A DNA stretch of 64,000 bases from Spiroplasma_E sp902809815 (GTDB taxonomy: Bacteria > Bacillota_I > Bacilli_A > Mycoplasmatales > VBWQ01), in assembly GCF_964030925.1 (NCBI RefSeq), contig NZ_OZ034992.1, forward strand, positions 620,001 to 684,000, in the 5' to 3' direction. The notes beneath the pieces are model-generated. The model did no database searches, was not told the DNA's origin, and was given only the letters and a program-made list of their open reading frames with translations. Numbering within the stretch: position 1 is the first letter of the stretch; every line of letters begins with the position of its first letter. Both the position numbers and the translations under genes were made by a program. Of this stretch, positions 1 to 11,674 are shown one piece after another.

Positions 1-384
1 ATTTGAATTTGAAAGAAAAAAGCAAGAAAGAATGAACTTAAAGCAAAACATTCAGTCAACTCAGCTCCAAGAGATATATTAGAAGCAGCCATCAATATTG
101 CAGAAATAAATTGTGATAATAATGAAAATCAAAATTATAAAGAAGAATTTTTAAATCAACAGCAAACAATAAATTTATTATCAGTAAATATTAACAAACA
201 AATAGAAAACAACTATTTTGATAATTCAGAAGAAGATAGTGATTCAGAACGATTAGTAATTGATGAAGATTATAAAGAAGAAGTAAATATTTGAAGACCT
301 TGAGAAGAGTCAGAAATAAAACAAAATAGTGAAGAATCTTTAGTAATAGAATTAAAAAAAGATCAATTAAAATATATTATTTAA
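1..384 (+). CDS. C-terminal part of an unknown acidic protein (cut by window edge)
   Basis: The frame is open from the first base to TAA at 382-384 and gives 127 residues, with four TGA codons read as Trp. The visible part is hydrophilic and rich in Glu, Asn and Asp, with a basic stretch (KKKARK) near the window edge and no membrane segment. I do not recognise the family. The stop overlaps by three bases the stop of the convergent gene on the other strand, so the two 3' ends are interlocked. The start lies outside the window. Confidence 0.6.
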
Positions 385-1025
385 ATATTAAAATGTTGTA
401 CTAAAATTTGTACTGGCCTAACTAATAATAAATATAAAAGCAAAACTGAAGTAAATTTAATTAAATTAAATGGTGCAAATACAATTCAAATCTTATCTTT
501 AAGATCACCAACACCATACATGTCTAAAATAAAAGCTCAATTATAAAAAGCACTAATTAATGATACTAAAATACAAGTAATAACAACTGTTGGTATTTCA
601 ATAATCATTAATCGTTTTCAAGAATTATTAGATTGCGTTTTTCAAAATGGTAATTGCTTAAATAATAATTTAAAACTACTATATAATAACAATAAAGTAA
701 TGGTACTTAACATATAAGCAAATTCACCAATTGGTTCAGCATTACCAGAAGGAAAATGAGGTAAGATTAAACTTAGTCAAGGAACAATAATGGCAATTAA
801 CAAACTATAAGGAAGTTTAATAATTAACAATGCAATTAAATTAATAGTATTACCAAAATCAATTTTTAAAAAAGGTAAAAAAATAGGTGGTGTTTCTAAT
901 AAGGTCATTAATGTTGTAACTGCCAATAAACTACTAATTAATGCTATCCTATGAGTAGTTAATTTTAAAGAATTATTAATATTACTTTTAAATTGTTGTC
1001 ACTTTTTCTCATATTTTAAACTCAT
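381..1025 (-). CDS. ECF transporter S component, riboflavin (RibU-like) type
   Basis: The 214-residue integral membrane protein has about six hydrophobic segments and in-frame TGA (Trp) codons. The pattern FLPFFKIDFGNTINLIAL, a following P-SGNAEPIGEFA segment, and the alternation of helices match S components of energy-coupling-factor importers, closest in feel to RibU (substrate riboflavin/FMN; family knowledge). Such proteins bind the vitamin and dock to a shared EcfA/A'/T module, none of which is in this window. The start follows AAGGAG by 7 bases. Substrate assignment is inference; the S-component class is fairly secure. Confidence 0.7.
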
Positions 1026-1086
1026 CTTTTACTCCTTAAAATACATTTATTATTTTAATTATATATAAAAAAACGTTTATTTATTA

Positions 1087-1113
1087 TATAATAAAATTAA
1101 TTTTTAAAAGGAG
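1087..1113 (+). promoter_or_regulatory. -10 hexamer and ribosome binding site of ppa
   Basis: TATAAT at 1087-1092 lies about 33 bases before the ppa start, and AAAAGGAGA (1106-1113) provides a good Shine-Dalgarno. I see no convincing -35 hexamer, so the promoter call is weak. Confidence 0.35.
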
Positions 1114-1124
1114 ATGAAGTATTA

Positions 1125-1679
1125 ATGAATAAAAGTGAAAATAACATTATGCAAATGGTAGTTGAAATTCCCAAAGGATCAAGTAATAAATATGAATATG
1201 ATTGAAAATCTAAAACTATGATATTAGATCGTGTTCTTTATGGTGCTAATTTTTATCCCGGTGAATATGGATATATTCCTGAAACTTTAGATTATGATGG
1301 TGATCCTTTAGATATTATTAGTTTAATTACTTATCCAACTTTCCCTGGTTGCTTAGTAGAAGTTAGAGTTTTAGGAATGATTAAAATGATTGACGGTGGT
1401 GAAATTGATACTAAATTATTTGGTGTTGCTAATTCTGATCCACGCTTTAATGAGTATCAAGATCTAAAAGATGTACCACAACATTTACGTGATGAAATTG
1501 TTAATTTCTTTTTACAATATAAAGAATTACAAAAAAAGAAAGTCATAATTGAAGGTTGAGGTAACTTAAAAGAAGCATTAACTGAACTTACAACATGTAA
1601 AAATATGTTTAAACAATATCAAAATGAAATGAATAATTTACCAAAAGCACAATTAGTGTCATTATTAAACAAAAAATAA
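1125..1679 (+). CDS. ppa: Inorganic pyrophosphatase (family I)
   Basis: Hydrolyses the pyrophosphate released by biosynthetic reactions to two phosphates in the cytoplasm. The 184-residue length is normal for bacterial family I enzymes. Visible signatures are NFYPGEYGYIPETL and the metal-binding YDGDPLDII motif, whose three Asp residues coordinate Mg2+ in the family. TGA codons are read as Trp (residue 27 and later). The ATG at 1125 is chosen because AAAAGGAGA precedes it by about 11 bases; a downstream ATG at 1218 would remove the conserved N-terminal strand. It is a single-gene unit followed by the riboswitch leader of the next gene. Confidence 0.93.
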
Positions 1680-1742
1680 ACAAAAAGTGTAATATATTTT
1701 TAATATATTAAATCATTTATCCTTAAATACAACTGAATAAAA

Positions 1743-1900
1743 TTAAATAGATGAACAACTGTTCATAAAAGGGAATTAAGTAATCTTAAGCTACCCCAGC
1801 AACTGTGATACTGATAAAAGTTACATAATCCATTGAAATCAAAGATTTTGAGAAGGGTAACAAGTAAAATGAAGTTAAGCCAGTAGACCTATCTATTTAA
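1743..1900 (+). promoter_or_regulatory. Cobalamin riboswitch aptamer
   Basis: The order and sequence of conserved blocks match the cobalamin (B12) riboswitch. GGGAA is at 1771-1775, GCTACCCCAGCAACTGTGA at 1790-1808, and the B12-box AAGCCAGTAGACCT at 1877-1890. A closing P1 helix pairs TTAAATAGAT (1743-1752) with ATCTATTTAA (1891-1900), ten perfect pairs. GAAC/GTTC (1753-1756 with 1761-1764) forms a small internal hairpin. It sits in the leader of a membrane vitamin-transporter component, the expected context. Confidence 0.87.
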
Positions 1901-1907
1901 CACTATT

Positions 1908-2001
1908 AAACTAATCTCTGGGTGCAGATAACAGTTATATAATTTTAATTGATGTTTTATCTCCGATTAGTATAACTAAACCACCTTTATGAGGTGGTTT
2001 T
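1908..2001 (+). terminator. Expression platform with intrinsic terminator of the B12 riboswitch
   Basis: ACTAATC (about 1909-1915) can pair with GATTAGT (about 1965-1971), enclosing the region that would interact with the aptamer. It is followed by a terminator hairpin with CCACC (1981-1985) against GGTGG (1993-1997) and a T-run. High cobalamin would be expected to favour termination before the next gene (family knowledge; switching direction inferred). Confidence 0.7.
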
Positions 2002-2034
2002 AAATTTAAAAAATAAAGAAAGCCGAGAACAAAT

Positions 2035-2574
2035 ATGAGTAACCATGTCCAAAAATTAATTCGTATCTTGATTATTCCTTCATATGCAGCACTAGTTTTT
2101 GCTTTAAAAGAAGTACTAGCAATATTACCAAATATTGAAGTTGTAACTTTTCTATTAGCATTTTCAACATTAGTTTTTCCACTATATATGTCAATTACTA
2201 TTCCTTTAATTTTTGCTTCATTAGAAATTCTACTTTACAGTGGTAATAGTTGAATATTTTTGTATTTTAGTATATGACCAATATTGGTCATAATAATTTG
2301 AATATTTCGTCATTTAATTAAAAAGCATTGATGAATTTTTGTAATTATTACAAGTTTATGAGGTTTTACTTTTGGTACATTTGATGCTCTAATTCATTTA
2401 ATATTATTCGGTAAATCCAGTTTTTATCTTTACTGATTATCTGGATTAAGTTTTGATGCTATTCATGGCATTGGTAACTTCATGTTTAGTAGTTTTCTGT
2501 ATAAACCAATTATCAGTATTTGAAATAAATATTTACAATATAATATTATTATTGATAATAATATTATTGAATAA
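2035..2574 (+). CDS. ECF transporter S component, probably cobalamin-specific (CbrT-like)
   Basis: The protein has 179 residues, almost wholly hydrophobic with about five to six membrane helices, and many TGA (Trp) codons. The N-terminal pattern KEVLAILPNIEVVTFLLAFSTLVF is characteristic of a class of ECF S components that includes the B12-binding CbrT type (family knowledge). The cobalamin riboswitch directly upstream is the best evidence for the substrate. The start is the first ATG after the terminator; the Shine-Dalgarno is poor (AAAGAAAG about 12 bases upstream). The polar C-terminus (residues about 165-179) is Asn/Ile-rich. Confidence 0.78.
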
Positions 2575-2674
2575 AGCAATGATGAACAAACATCAAATAA
2601 TGAATTATTAGTTGAACCATAAATATAAATTTATATTTAAATAATTAACTATTCATATAATATTATTTATATCA

Positions 2675-3347
2675 TTAAACTGATGATGAAAAGTATTTAT
2701 TTCAATCTCTTATTGAATCTTTTTCTTCTAAATTAAATGAATTTATATATTTTTTCAAATCATTTTCTTTTGCAAATAATTCTTTAAGATCTTCTTATAA
2801 TAAGTTTTGCTCATTAATTAATATTTGCATATTAGTTTTTACTATATCATATTTTTCTTTTAAATTTTCTTTTTCCCTATTGGTTTTTATAAATTCATTT
2901 TTATTTTCACATAGTTCTTTTTCTGTTATTTTATTTCAATCATAAAAACCTAAAGTAATACATTTAATATAAAAATTAATTCTTGGATTTATTTTCTTTG
3001 TATTTAAATTAATAATAGATTTTCTTAATTTAGAACTTTTTGACTGTAAAGTTAAAAGTTCTTTTTCTAATTTCTTTAATTCTATTTTAAAATCAAGTAT
3101 TTTAGGTAATAACTCAATATAATTTTTTTAAATTTTCTTTCCATATTTTATTAGTTTTTTCTTCATATTCTTTTTGTTTAACTAAAATATTACGCGCTTC
3201 ACTTAATTTTTGAAAATTAATAGTTGCTTCTGGATTATTAGTATTTTTATCTGGATGTAATTTTAAAGATAAACGTCTAAAAGATGCATTAATTTCAGGA
3301 ATTGTTGCACCAATAGATAAACCTAATAATTCATAATATTGTTCCAT
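2675..3347 (-). pseudogene. DnaJ-domain protein, broken by frameshift and stop
   Basis: The N-terminal 77 residues are a clear J domain: YYELLGLSIGATIPEINASFRRLSLKLHPDKN contains the HPD signature that stimulates DnaK ATPase. After codon 77 the frame ends at 3102, but a second frame continues without a gap (about 3120-2675) as a Lys/Glu-rich coiled-coil tail with Trp-TGA codons. The join is a run of seven A on the coding strand (3122-3128), and the tail has a further in-frame TAA at 2795-2797. The parent gene was thus a J-domain plus coiled-coil protein of about 220 residues. The J-domain fragment could still be made. Confidence 0.7.
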
Positions 3348-3403
3348 TTTTAGTTTTTTTCCTTTTTAATAAGCACTACTATATTCATAAATAATGGTTA
3401 TAT

Positions 3404-4024
3404 TTATGGTAAGTTTTGTACACGATCATTTACTGGTGTTTGACTAGTTAATTCTAAAGCATTAATTTCTTCAACAAATTTAGAACAAGAAAATTCTTTA
3501 GCTGGTGAAGTGTTTTTTATACTATTTTTTTTATCATTAATATTTTTTCATAATTCAGTTAATTTAATTAAATTATTTAACTCATCATTTATTTTTTTTC
3601 TTTCTAAACTAATATTTTCAAATATTATTTTTAAATCTGTTCGTTCATTAGTTTTTTCTTGTATTTCCTTTTTATTTTTATTTAGTTTTTTTTCTATTCT
3701 TTTATTTTTATTAATACAACCAAAACTAAACATTGTAATAATAAAATTTTTAAAATTGCCGATTTTTTGTTTTTCCAAAAAAACATTTTCTTCTAATAAA
3801 CTAGTTATTTTAGAAGTAGCATCAGTAATTACATCAATATAATCTGATAATATTATGGTTCTTTTTTCAACTTCTTTATCTAATACTTCAATTTTTTCAT
3901 TAAATACTTGAATTTGTTCAATTGATAATGATTTAATATCATCTTCGGTAAGTAATTGAATTTGCTCATCTGTAAATATTTTAATTTGTAAATCTTGTTT
4001 ATCCTTATCCTTATCTAATGGCAT
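3404..4024 (-). CDS. Coiled-coil protein with short N-terminal repeats, unknown function
   Basis: The 206-residue product is highly charged. Residues about 18-50 are four tandem eight-residue units (DEQIQLLT, EDDIKSLS, IEQIQVFN, EKIEVLDK). They are followed by a long coiled coil with one hydrophobic patch around NFIITMFSFGC, and a polar tail containing two Cys. One TGA (3548-3550) is read as Trp. AAGGAG lies 8 bases before the ATG. It is next to another small coiled-coil gene, with a 14-base gap, so they are probably co-transcribed. No known function. Confidence 0.72.
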
Positions 4025-4038
4025 ATTTTACTCCTTAT

Positions 4039-4278
4039 TTAATAAGCATTTTTGTTAAGTTGTTTTTTAACTTCATTAATCATTTTTTCTAATTGATTAA
4101 TTGCTTCTATTTGTTCTGCAATTCCTTTTTTAGTTTCCTTAGAAACAGAAACTGTTTCTGATTCACTTTGTAATTTTATTAATTTATCTTTTTCTTTTTG
4201 TAATTTTTCTTGTCCAATTTCTATTTTTGATTTTAACTCATTGCTAGATGTTTGTGTTTTACTTTCTTGCTGTTCCAT
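4039..4278 (-). CDS. Small coiled-coil protein, unknown function
   Basis: The 79-residue product is hydrophilic and nearly all Glu/Lys/Gln/Ser, with heptad-like spacing of Leu and Ile from residue 16 to the end. There is no signal peptide or membrane helix. It ends in a genuine TAA. The start is supported by AAAAAGGAGATG about 8 bases upstream. It is first in a two-gene unit with the repeat-containing coiled-coil gene downstream. Confidence 0.7.
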   Translation of the reverse strand: MEQQESKTQTSSNELKSKIEIGQEKLQKEKDKLIKLQSESETVSVSKETKKGIAEQIEAINQLEKMINEVKKQLNKNAY

Positions 4279-4303
4279 AAGTTCATCTCCTTTTTAACAT
4301 AAA

Positions 4304-4338
4304 AAACCCATTTGCTTTAAAATTAAAACAATGGGTTT
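4304..4338 (-). terminator. Hairpin terminator upstream of the small coiled-coil gene
   Basis: AAACCCAT (4304-4311) pairs with ATGGGTTT (4331-4338). On the minus strand the stem is followed by a T-run, so it should stop transcription coming from the decayed permease copy. It lies only some 25 bases before the start codon of the next gene, so an attenuator role is also possible. Confidence 0.6.
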
Positions 4339-4448
4339 AAAAACATTATAAATTCATTATATGCCTTTCTAAGTGAAAATCAATTAAAAACATAATAAAC
4401 TTCCTTTTTTAAATTTTTACTGGAATAAAATTTTATTAACTAATATCT

Positions 4449-7400
4449 TTACTCCATAAATGCTCATAACTTATATTTTCTAAAATTTAATAATCAAGTA
4501 ATAATATAAGCACTAATATAAACAATAATATTAATAGCAAAAGCTAATAAAAAATATCATCAACGAAAAATAATTGGATAAATAACATGACTAAAAGTAA
4601 TTAACTGTTGTGCTAATATATTAATTAATATTGGACTAATAAAAACACTAAAAACTGAGAAAATTAAAATTAAAGGGACAATAATTATAATAAAATTGTA
4701 CGATACTTCCATAGTATTATATCCCAATACTTTTAAAATATTAATCAATATTCAATTATCACGAACTAAAATATTAGTAACCAAAGTCATAATCATAAAT
4801 GATAATATAATACTACAAATTGCAAAAAAACCAATAAGTAATTGAATACTTATTTCATTATTTTCCAATGCTGCTTTTTCATTACCAATTGGAACAATAC
4901 CACTCAAAGAACTAATAAAACCACTAGAACTAATGTAGTCAGTATTCAAAATTTTAGTTAAATCAAGATTATAATTATTTTCAGTATTAATAAAAGTTAA
5001 GTAATGTCGTAACTCATTATCATTAAATTTACTCATTTTGGCATTATTAATTAATAATCCTGTATTTTCATTAATAGCACTATTTAAAAGTGATTGTGTT
5101 ACTAATAATGTTGACATTCCTAAATTCCTAAAGCCATCATAAATAATACCAATTAAATATTTTTTATTACCATTAAAATCAAAATATGGATATAAAATTG
5201 CTTTACCAATATTGTTACCATTACCAGTACTAGTATTGGATGCTGGGGCATTAGATGCTGCAATTGGTAAAAAGGTAACATTTGGAGCATTAGTACTAGT
5301 AATATGTAATTGTTTTTTTACATTGTTAACATTTTAGTAAATTCTTTATCTAATCAAAAATCAGAAGTGTTCATTGTATCATTGTTCATATTAATAAATT
5401 TTTTAAATTTACTATTAATTAAATTAGGTTTAATAAAATTATTACTATTTGCATTAATACCATAGATAGTTTGTCTTATTGTAACTTCATTGCTAAAGCA
5501 TGAATCATTAAAAGTTTGAGTTACACTATCATAAGTATTACCAATAGCATTGTTATGACTAAAATCCAAATCATAAGAATCTTCAATATTCAATTTAATA
5601 AAAGGTAACTCATTTTGTTCCTGATAAGGAATAATACCAAAACTAATTAATAAATCATTATTATTACCACTTTCATTTGTTAAATAATTAATAATATTTA
5701 TTTGTTTTGCACACTGTTTTTTAAATGTTTGTGGTAATAAATTTCATGTTGTCGATTTTTCAAAATTTTTACGCATCTTTAATAAATCGCTACCCAAAAT
5801 ATATTTATTACGTAAATCGCGAATAACGGGGGCTGGATTATTAGGATTTATTAAATATGAATCAATAGCATCTTGTAAATCTTGTTTAAGTGATACTCCT
5901 GATTCTATTTGTGAAACTGGAGCAATGTTATAAAGCAACTGCTTGTTATTATTAATAAAATTATTTTCAATGTCTTCATAATGATAACTATTTAAATAAT
6001 TAAAATTAATCCCTTCAAATTGTAATGATAACATATCATTAACTAAACCACTAGCTGCAATTGAAAATAGCATCAATGTGGCAGCAAAAATACTAACTAT
6101 ACTAATGATAACTAATTTACCAAAACTGCGCATGCTAATAGTTATTGCCAATTTATTATGATAACTAATATCGCCAATAACTTTAACACTAATAAAATTA
6201 AAAATTTTGCTAATATTTAAATGATGATATTTTTTAAAATTTTTACTACTAATTAAGTCAAGTGGTTTTTTTTGTAAAAATAAATAAACTATAAAAAAAC
6301 TAATAATTACTAATAACAATAAAGGAACAGTTACCACAATAATTGTCATATGCACATTTATATATCATCCATAGTTAATTAGCGCTAAATATAAGTTATG
6401 ACTATTAATAAGAATATGACTAATAAATACCGATATTAAAACACCAATAATAGCAAAAATAAATAAAGGTCAAATAATAGCTAAAACTAAAGAAATTGTT
6501 AATTGTCAATTTTTATAACCCAATGCTTTTAAAATTTCAATTAATTTATGATTATGATGAATCATCTTTCATACTACCATTAAAATAATAACACTAGTAA
6601 CAGTAAAAATTAATGTTAAAAATATTATACCAACATTTTGTGTTAAATTAATTCGCTCATTTAAGAAAAAAATAGCATTTTCATTATAAGGTCTTCATAA
6701 ATAATCATCATTTGTTAAAATACTAGCAACATTAGCAAAATTTATACCATTAGTAAGATTTTGATAATGATGACCATATGCTAATTGATTATGTAATATA
6801 TTATATAATCATGGATTTAAACTACGTTCAGGATAAACGGGATTAAAACTATTTTTTGTTTATTTTTATCAATAAAACCCTTAAAATCATTATTGATGTT
6901 AACCATTGTATTACTATTAACTAACAAAAGCAACGGTTTTATTTTTTGGATCCATCAATCCACTAATATTATTGGCAATAAAAGCACTATTTCGACTAGT
7001 AACAAATCCTCTAACAGTAAAAGTACGATTAACAATATTGTACTTATCACCAATTTTTAAATTATTATTATTAGCAAATTGTTCATAAATTAAAATTTCA
7101 TTATCTTGTAATGGTAACTCTTCCAAACTTTGTTTATAATTACCTACTAAAATTGGTGGATCAATAATATTTTTAGGAACTGTTTGTGTAAAGAGAAAAG
7201 ATTTACCGGTCATTAATAAATCATTAACTAAAGTATATTGATTTCATTCAATATTTTGAAATAACATCCCATTAATAATTAAAAAATATAGTTGTGATTG
7301 CAAAGAAATATCAATTGTATTATATTCATGATTAGCGTATGATATTTTATGATAAATTTCATCTTGATAAATTTTTAATGCTTTATCATTTAAAATAAAA

Positions 7401-7988
7401 TAGTTTACTTGATTAATATTTGTCTTTCCATCATAAACATAACTATTAATTAAATTACGCATTGCATTTTTATATTCTTCAGAAGAGTTATAACCTTGAT
7501 GATAATCATTAGGAACTAATAGTTTAAAATCAACATAATCATGATGATATTTAGTAGATATATTATTTCCAATTTGTAAATAATTATTAGCATGAGAATC
7601 ACTTAAATCACTACTACCATTAAAAATAAAACGATAAGTATCGGTATTAGCATTAACTAAAGCAATTTGAAAAGTTGCATGATTTAATTTAAAAGTATCA
7701 ATACTATCATCTTGTTTATAATATGACATATTTCCAATCATAATCCTAAATGTGTTTTATAATAACTATATTCTTTTTCAAAACTATTTTTTCAATTGGT
7801 AATTCATTTAATTCTTGAAAATTAGTATTTTGACTAATATCATTTAAATATTGATTTTCTACATATTGATCAGAAAATTGAATGCTTAAAAAAGTTATAA
7901 TCATAATCATAACTAAAAAGCCTAACCCTAAAACTTGAATAATATTTTTTCTTTGTTCACGCAAATAATTAAAAAATATTTTTACCAT
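4449..7988 (-). pseudogene. FtsX-type ABC transporter permease, decayed paralogue
   Basis: This is a second copy of the giant permease encoded at 8106-11672, alignable along its whole length: N-terminal KIFFNYLREQRKNIIQVLGLGF, the central FtsX helices, and a C-terminal triple-helix block. It is spread over several frames. The first frame stops at 7746 (TAG), the next block starts at 7741, another break occurs near 6917 (TAA after VAFVS), and again near 5318-5335. At least four frameshifts are needed to read it through. The stop of the last frame is at 4449-4451. The pieces are too well conserved to be old debris, so decay is recent or partly assembly error in homopolymers. Confidence 0.75.
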
Positions 7989-8105
7989 ATTCCACTAATC
8001 TCAGTTGATACTTCAAATTAATTTTATCAATTTAAAAATATTTTTTAAAATTAAAACATTTTAATGTGTAATTTTTTATTTAATAGCAGCAAACCAGATT
8101 ATATA

Positions 8106-11100
8106 TTATTTAGTTAATGTCATTAATTGTTTATTATTAACGTTTAACTTTCAAGTAATAATGTATGAGACTAAATAAATTAAAATATTTATACTAATCA
8201 TCAATGCAAAATATCATCAACGAAAAACAATAGGAAATGCGATTTTTGCAAAAGTTGCTAATAAATTAGAAAGTACCATTACTAAAGAAGGAACAATAAA
8301 AACAGCAACCAAACTACTCATTACCAATGCCGGTATTATTACCAGAAAGAAATTATAAGAAACTTCTAATGCAGTATAACCTAAACTTCGTAAAATATTA
8401 ATTAATATTAAATTATCACGAACACTAATATTAGTAACAATAACAATAATCATTAATGATAATATAACACTAAAAATACCAAAAAATGAAATGATTATTT
8501 GTAAACTATATTGATTATTCTTCATAATACTACGTAAATTGCTAATATCATACACTGATGATAATGAAGTACTAATACCTTTACTTTCCAAATATCTTGA
8601 GTGTGAAATTTGTGCTAAATCAATATTATAATCATTTTTATTACTAATAATTGGTAAGTAATGTTTAAACTCATTATCAGTAAATTTGCTTAATTTACTA
8701 TTAGCAAAATTATTTTCTAATAAATCACTTTTACTACCAAACAAAATATCATTAAGCCAAAGTTTAGGCATTACTATTATTTTTGGATCTAATTTATTAA
8801 TATAATCATAAGCAATACCAATTATATATTTTATTTGATTATCTAATCCTTTATACCTATAAATAACACTATTATTAAGTTGTTCTCCACCATTATAAAC
8901 ATTGGCAACCGAAGGTAAAGCAGAAGTAGCCATTGGAATAAATTGAACAGCACTACTATCTGGATTTTTAATTCCTAATTTTTGAATTAAATGATTACGA
9001 ATATTAATAAATTGTTTATCTTGCCAATTATTAGAAACTTCCATATCAGCTAAATTTAATTTACTAAAAGTAGAGAAATCACTTATACTAAAATTTAGAG
9101 ATAAAAAATCACTTAAACTATCATCAATACCATAAGCAGTTCTTGGTACACTTCAATTTTTAAAAGATTCTTTTGATAAGGTTTGTGTATCATTATCAAA
9201 AACAGCACCACGCTGATTAGGAAGTAACAGATTAGCCTTATCAAGTTCTAATTGTGTGTATGGTACTTCATGCTGTTCATCATAAGGAATTAAACCAAAA
9301 CTTATCATTAAATCAGTATTGTTTTTACCGTTATTATTGGTTAAATAATTAAATAATATTTTATTTTTTTCTAAGAAATCCTTAACTATTGGTGGAATCT
9401 TTGATGGATTAGCAGCAATTCACTGTTTTATTTTTAATAATTCACTACCCATAATATAACGATTTTGAACATTAATCATAATTGATTTATTAGGATTAAG
9501 AGGATCAAATCGTTTAATTGCCGCTAATAATTCTGGATATAATGAAATTTTGCTTTTAATATTATCAACACTATTAAATTGATACATTAATTTATTTTCG
9601 TTATTAATAAAGTTAGTTTTAATATTATCATCAAATTGATAACCATTTTGATAATTAAAATTAGTTCCCGCAAATTGTGAACCTAACATATTATTAACTA
9701 AACCACTAGCAGCAAGCGCAAAGAATACTAATGTTGCAGCAAAAATACTAGTAAAACACATAATTAATGTTTTACCAAAACTACGTAGTGAAGTAGTAAC
9801 GGCCAACTTATTACGATAACTAAATCTACCAATCACATATCTTGCAATAAAAGTAAAAGTTGAACTAATATTTATTTTATATTTTTGTTTTGAAATATTA
9901 TTAGTAATTAAATCTAAGGGTTTACTTCTTAATAAGAATAATACCATTAAAAAACTAATGAAAGTTAAATTAATGATTGGAATAACAAGTAATAAAATAG
10001 CGGTAACAATATTAAAGTACCAACCATAACTAATTAAGGCAACAGTACTAATATTAGTAATATAAATTAAATAATGCGCAACTGGAATCGAAATTAAAAC
10101 ACCAATAATAGCGAAAATAATTAAAGGAGCAATAATTGAAATTACTAATGATATACTTAACTGTCAACTTTTATATCCTGTTGCTTTTAAAATTCCAATT
10201 AATTTTTTATTACGATCAATCATTTTAAAAGTAATAATAAAAATAATAATAGTAGTCACAATAAAAATCAAAATTAAAAATAAACTAGAAATCTCTTCAA
10301 TAACATTAATTCTATTATTAATGGAACTAAAAGATCATTCTTGCATACTAGTATAAAATCTAAGATTATTGATATTTAAAGGTGAAACTATTTTATTATA
10401 ATCAATACCATTATTATAATATTTTGTACTTGCTATATCAGTAGGTGTTTTATAAGTTGCATGAAGATAATTATAAATTCATTCATTGTTTATTTGTGCA
10501 TTGTTTATTTGTGAATCAATATTTTTAGCCAAATCAGGATTAATACCTAAAAAAAAATCATCAATATTACTGCTAAATGCCTTTAAATCGGATTCAACTT
10601 TGCGCATCGTATTACCATTAGTAAAAGCGACAGTATTATTTTTTAAATCAAGTGAATTACCAAAATAACGACCAACAAATGCTGCTAATGAGCTTGTAGC
10701 ATAACCACGAATAATAAACGTTTGTCCAGCAATTACATAATTTTGACCAATATGTAAATTATTTAGTTCAGCAAAATGTTTGTAAATTAAAATTTCATTA
10801 TCTTGTAATGGTTTTTCTGTTAAACTTGGACCACCATCTTTGACAATAATTGCTTTATTAACAATATATTCGGGTCCTGTTTCAATAAAAGCAAAATTTT
10901 TACTAGTAATTAATAAATCACGGACCATAACAGCATGTTGTCATTCAATATCTTTATATAACATTCCCATTGACATTATTTCATATAACTTAGCTTCATT
11001 TTTAATATCTATTTCACTATAGTTTCGATTAGCATATGACAATTGTCCCTTAAAATTATCGTTATAAAATTGTAAAGCAGCTTCACTAGTAATCATAAAA

Positions 11101-11672
11101 TTTGTTGCATTTTCTGGATGTAATGGATCATATAGATATTGATTAATCATATTAGCATATTGTTCTATCGTTTCTTTATGAGTATCATAAGATGGATAAT
11201 TAATAGGAATATTAATTTTAAAATCAATATAATTATGGCTAGTATCATTAAAAAGACTATCACCAATAGCAAAATATTCTTTACTACTAGCGTCCCCACC
11301 ATGAAAAGTAAAACGATATACATCAGGTCTAGTAGCATCTGGTATTGTTAACTGAAAAGTAGCTTTTGCCATCTTTTCTTTATCAATAGTATTATCTTTT
11401 TGATAATAATTAATATTATTTAAATAAGAACCAGCTTTATCTTTTTCATTATATTTTCCATCAAAATTAACATATTCTACTGGTGAAAAAAATGTATATT
11501 GATTAAATTCATTATGAGCAATATCGTTAACATATTGTTCAAATAAATAATTATTAGAAAAATTTAATGATAAAAAGGCAATAATCATAATCATTACTAA
11601 AAAACCTAAACCAAACATTTGTAATAAATTGTTTTTTTGTTCACGAATATAATTACGTAATAATTTAAACAT
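8106..11672 (-). CDS. FtsX-family ABC transporter permease, very large
   Basis: I read this as one uninterrupted 1,188-codon frame, checking across every TGA (Trp) gap. One membrane helix lies at about residues 18-38 and a long extracellular part follows. Next come a first FtsX-like core (helices near 450-590, including KATGYKSWQLSISLVISI), further helices near 620-650, a second large extracellular part, and a C-terminal three-helix core near 1045-1185. FtsX/MacB-type permeases pair with a separate ATPase to move lipids or proteins or to signal; no ATPase gene is adjacent. Its ATG lies 2 bases after the rnc stop, so it is the third gene of a plsX-rnc-permease operon, with AAGGG upstream. Confidence 0.85.
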
Positions 11673-11674
11673 GT

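Noticed and set aside
3510..3842. Plus-strand open frame rich in Phe/Ser/Leu
   Set aside because: Shadow of the minus-strand coiled-coil gene 3404-4024; no ribosome site, composition mirrors A-rich codons of the opposite strand.
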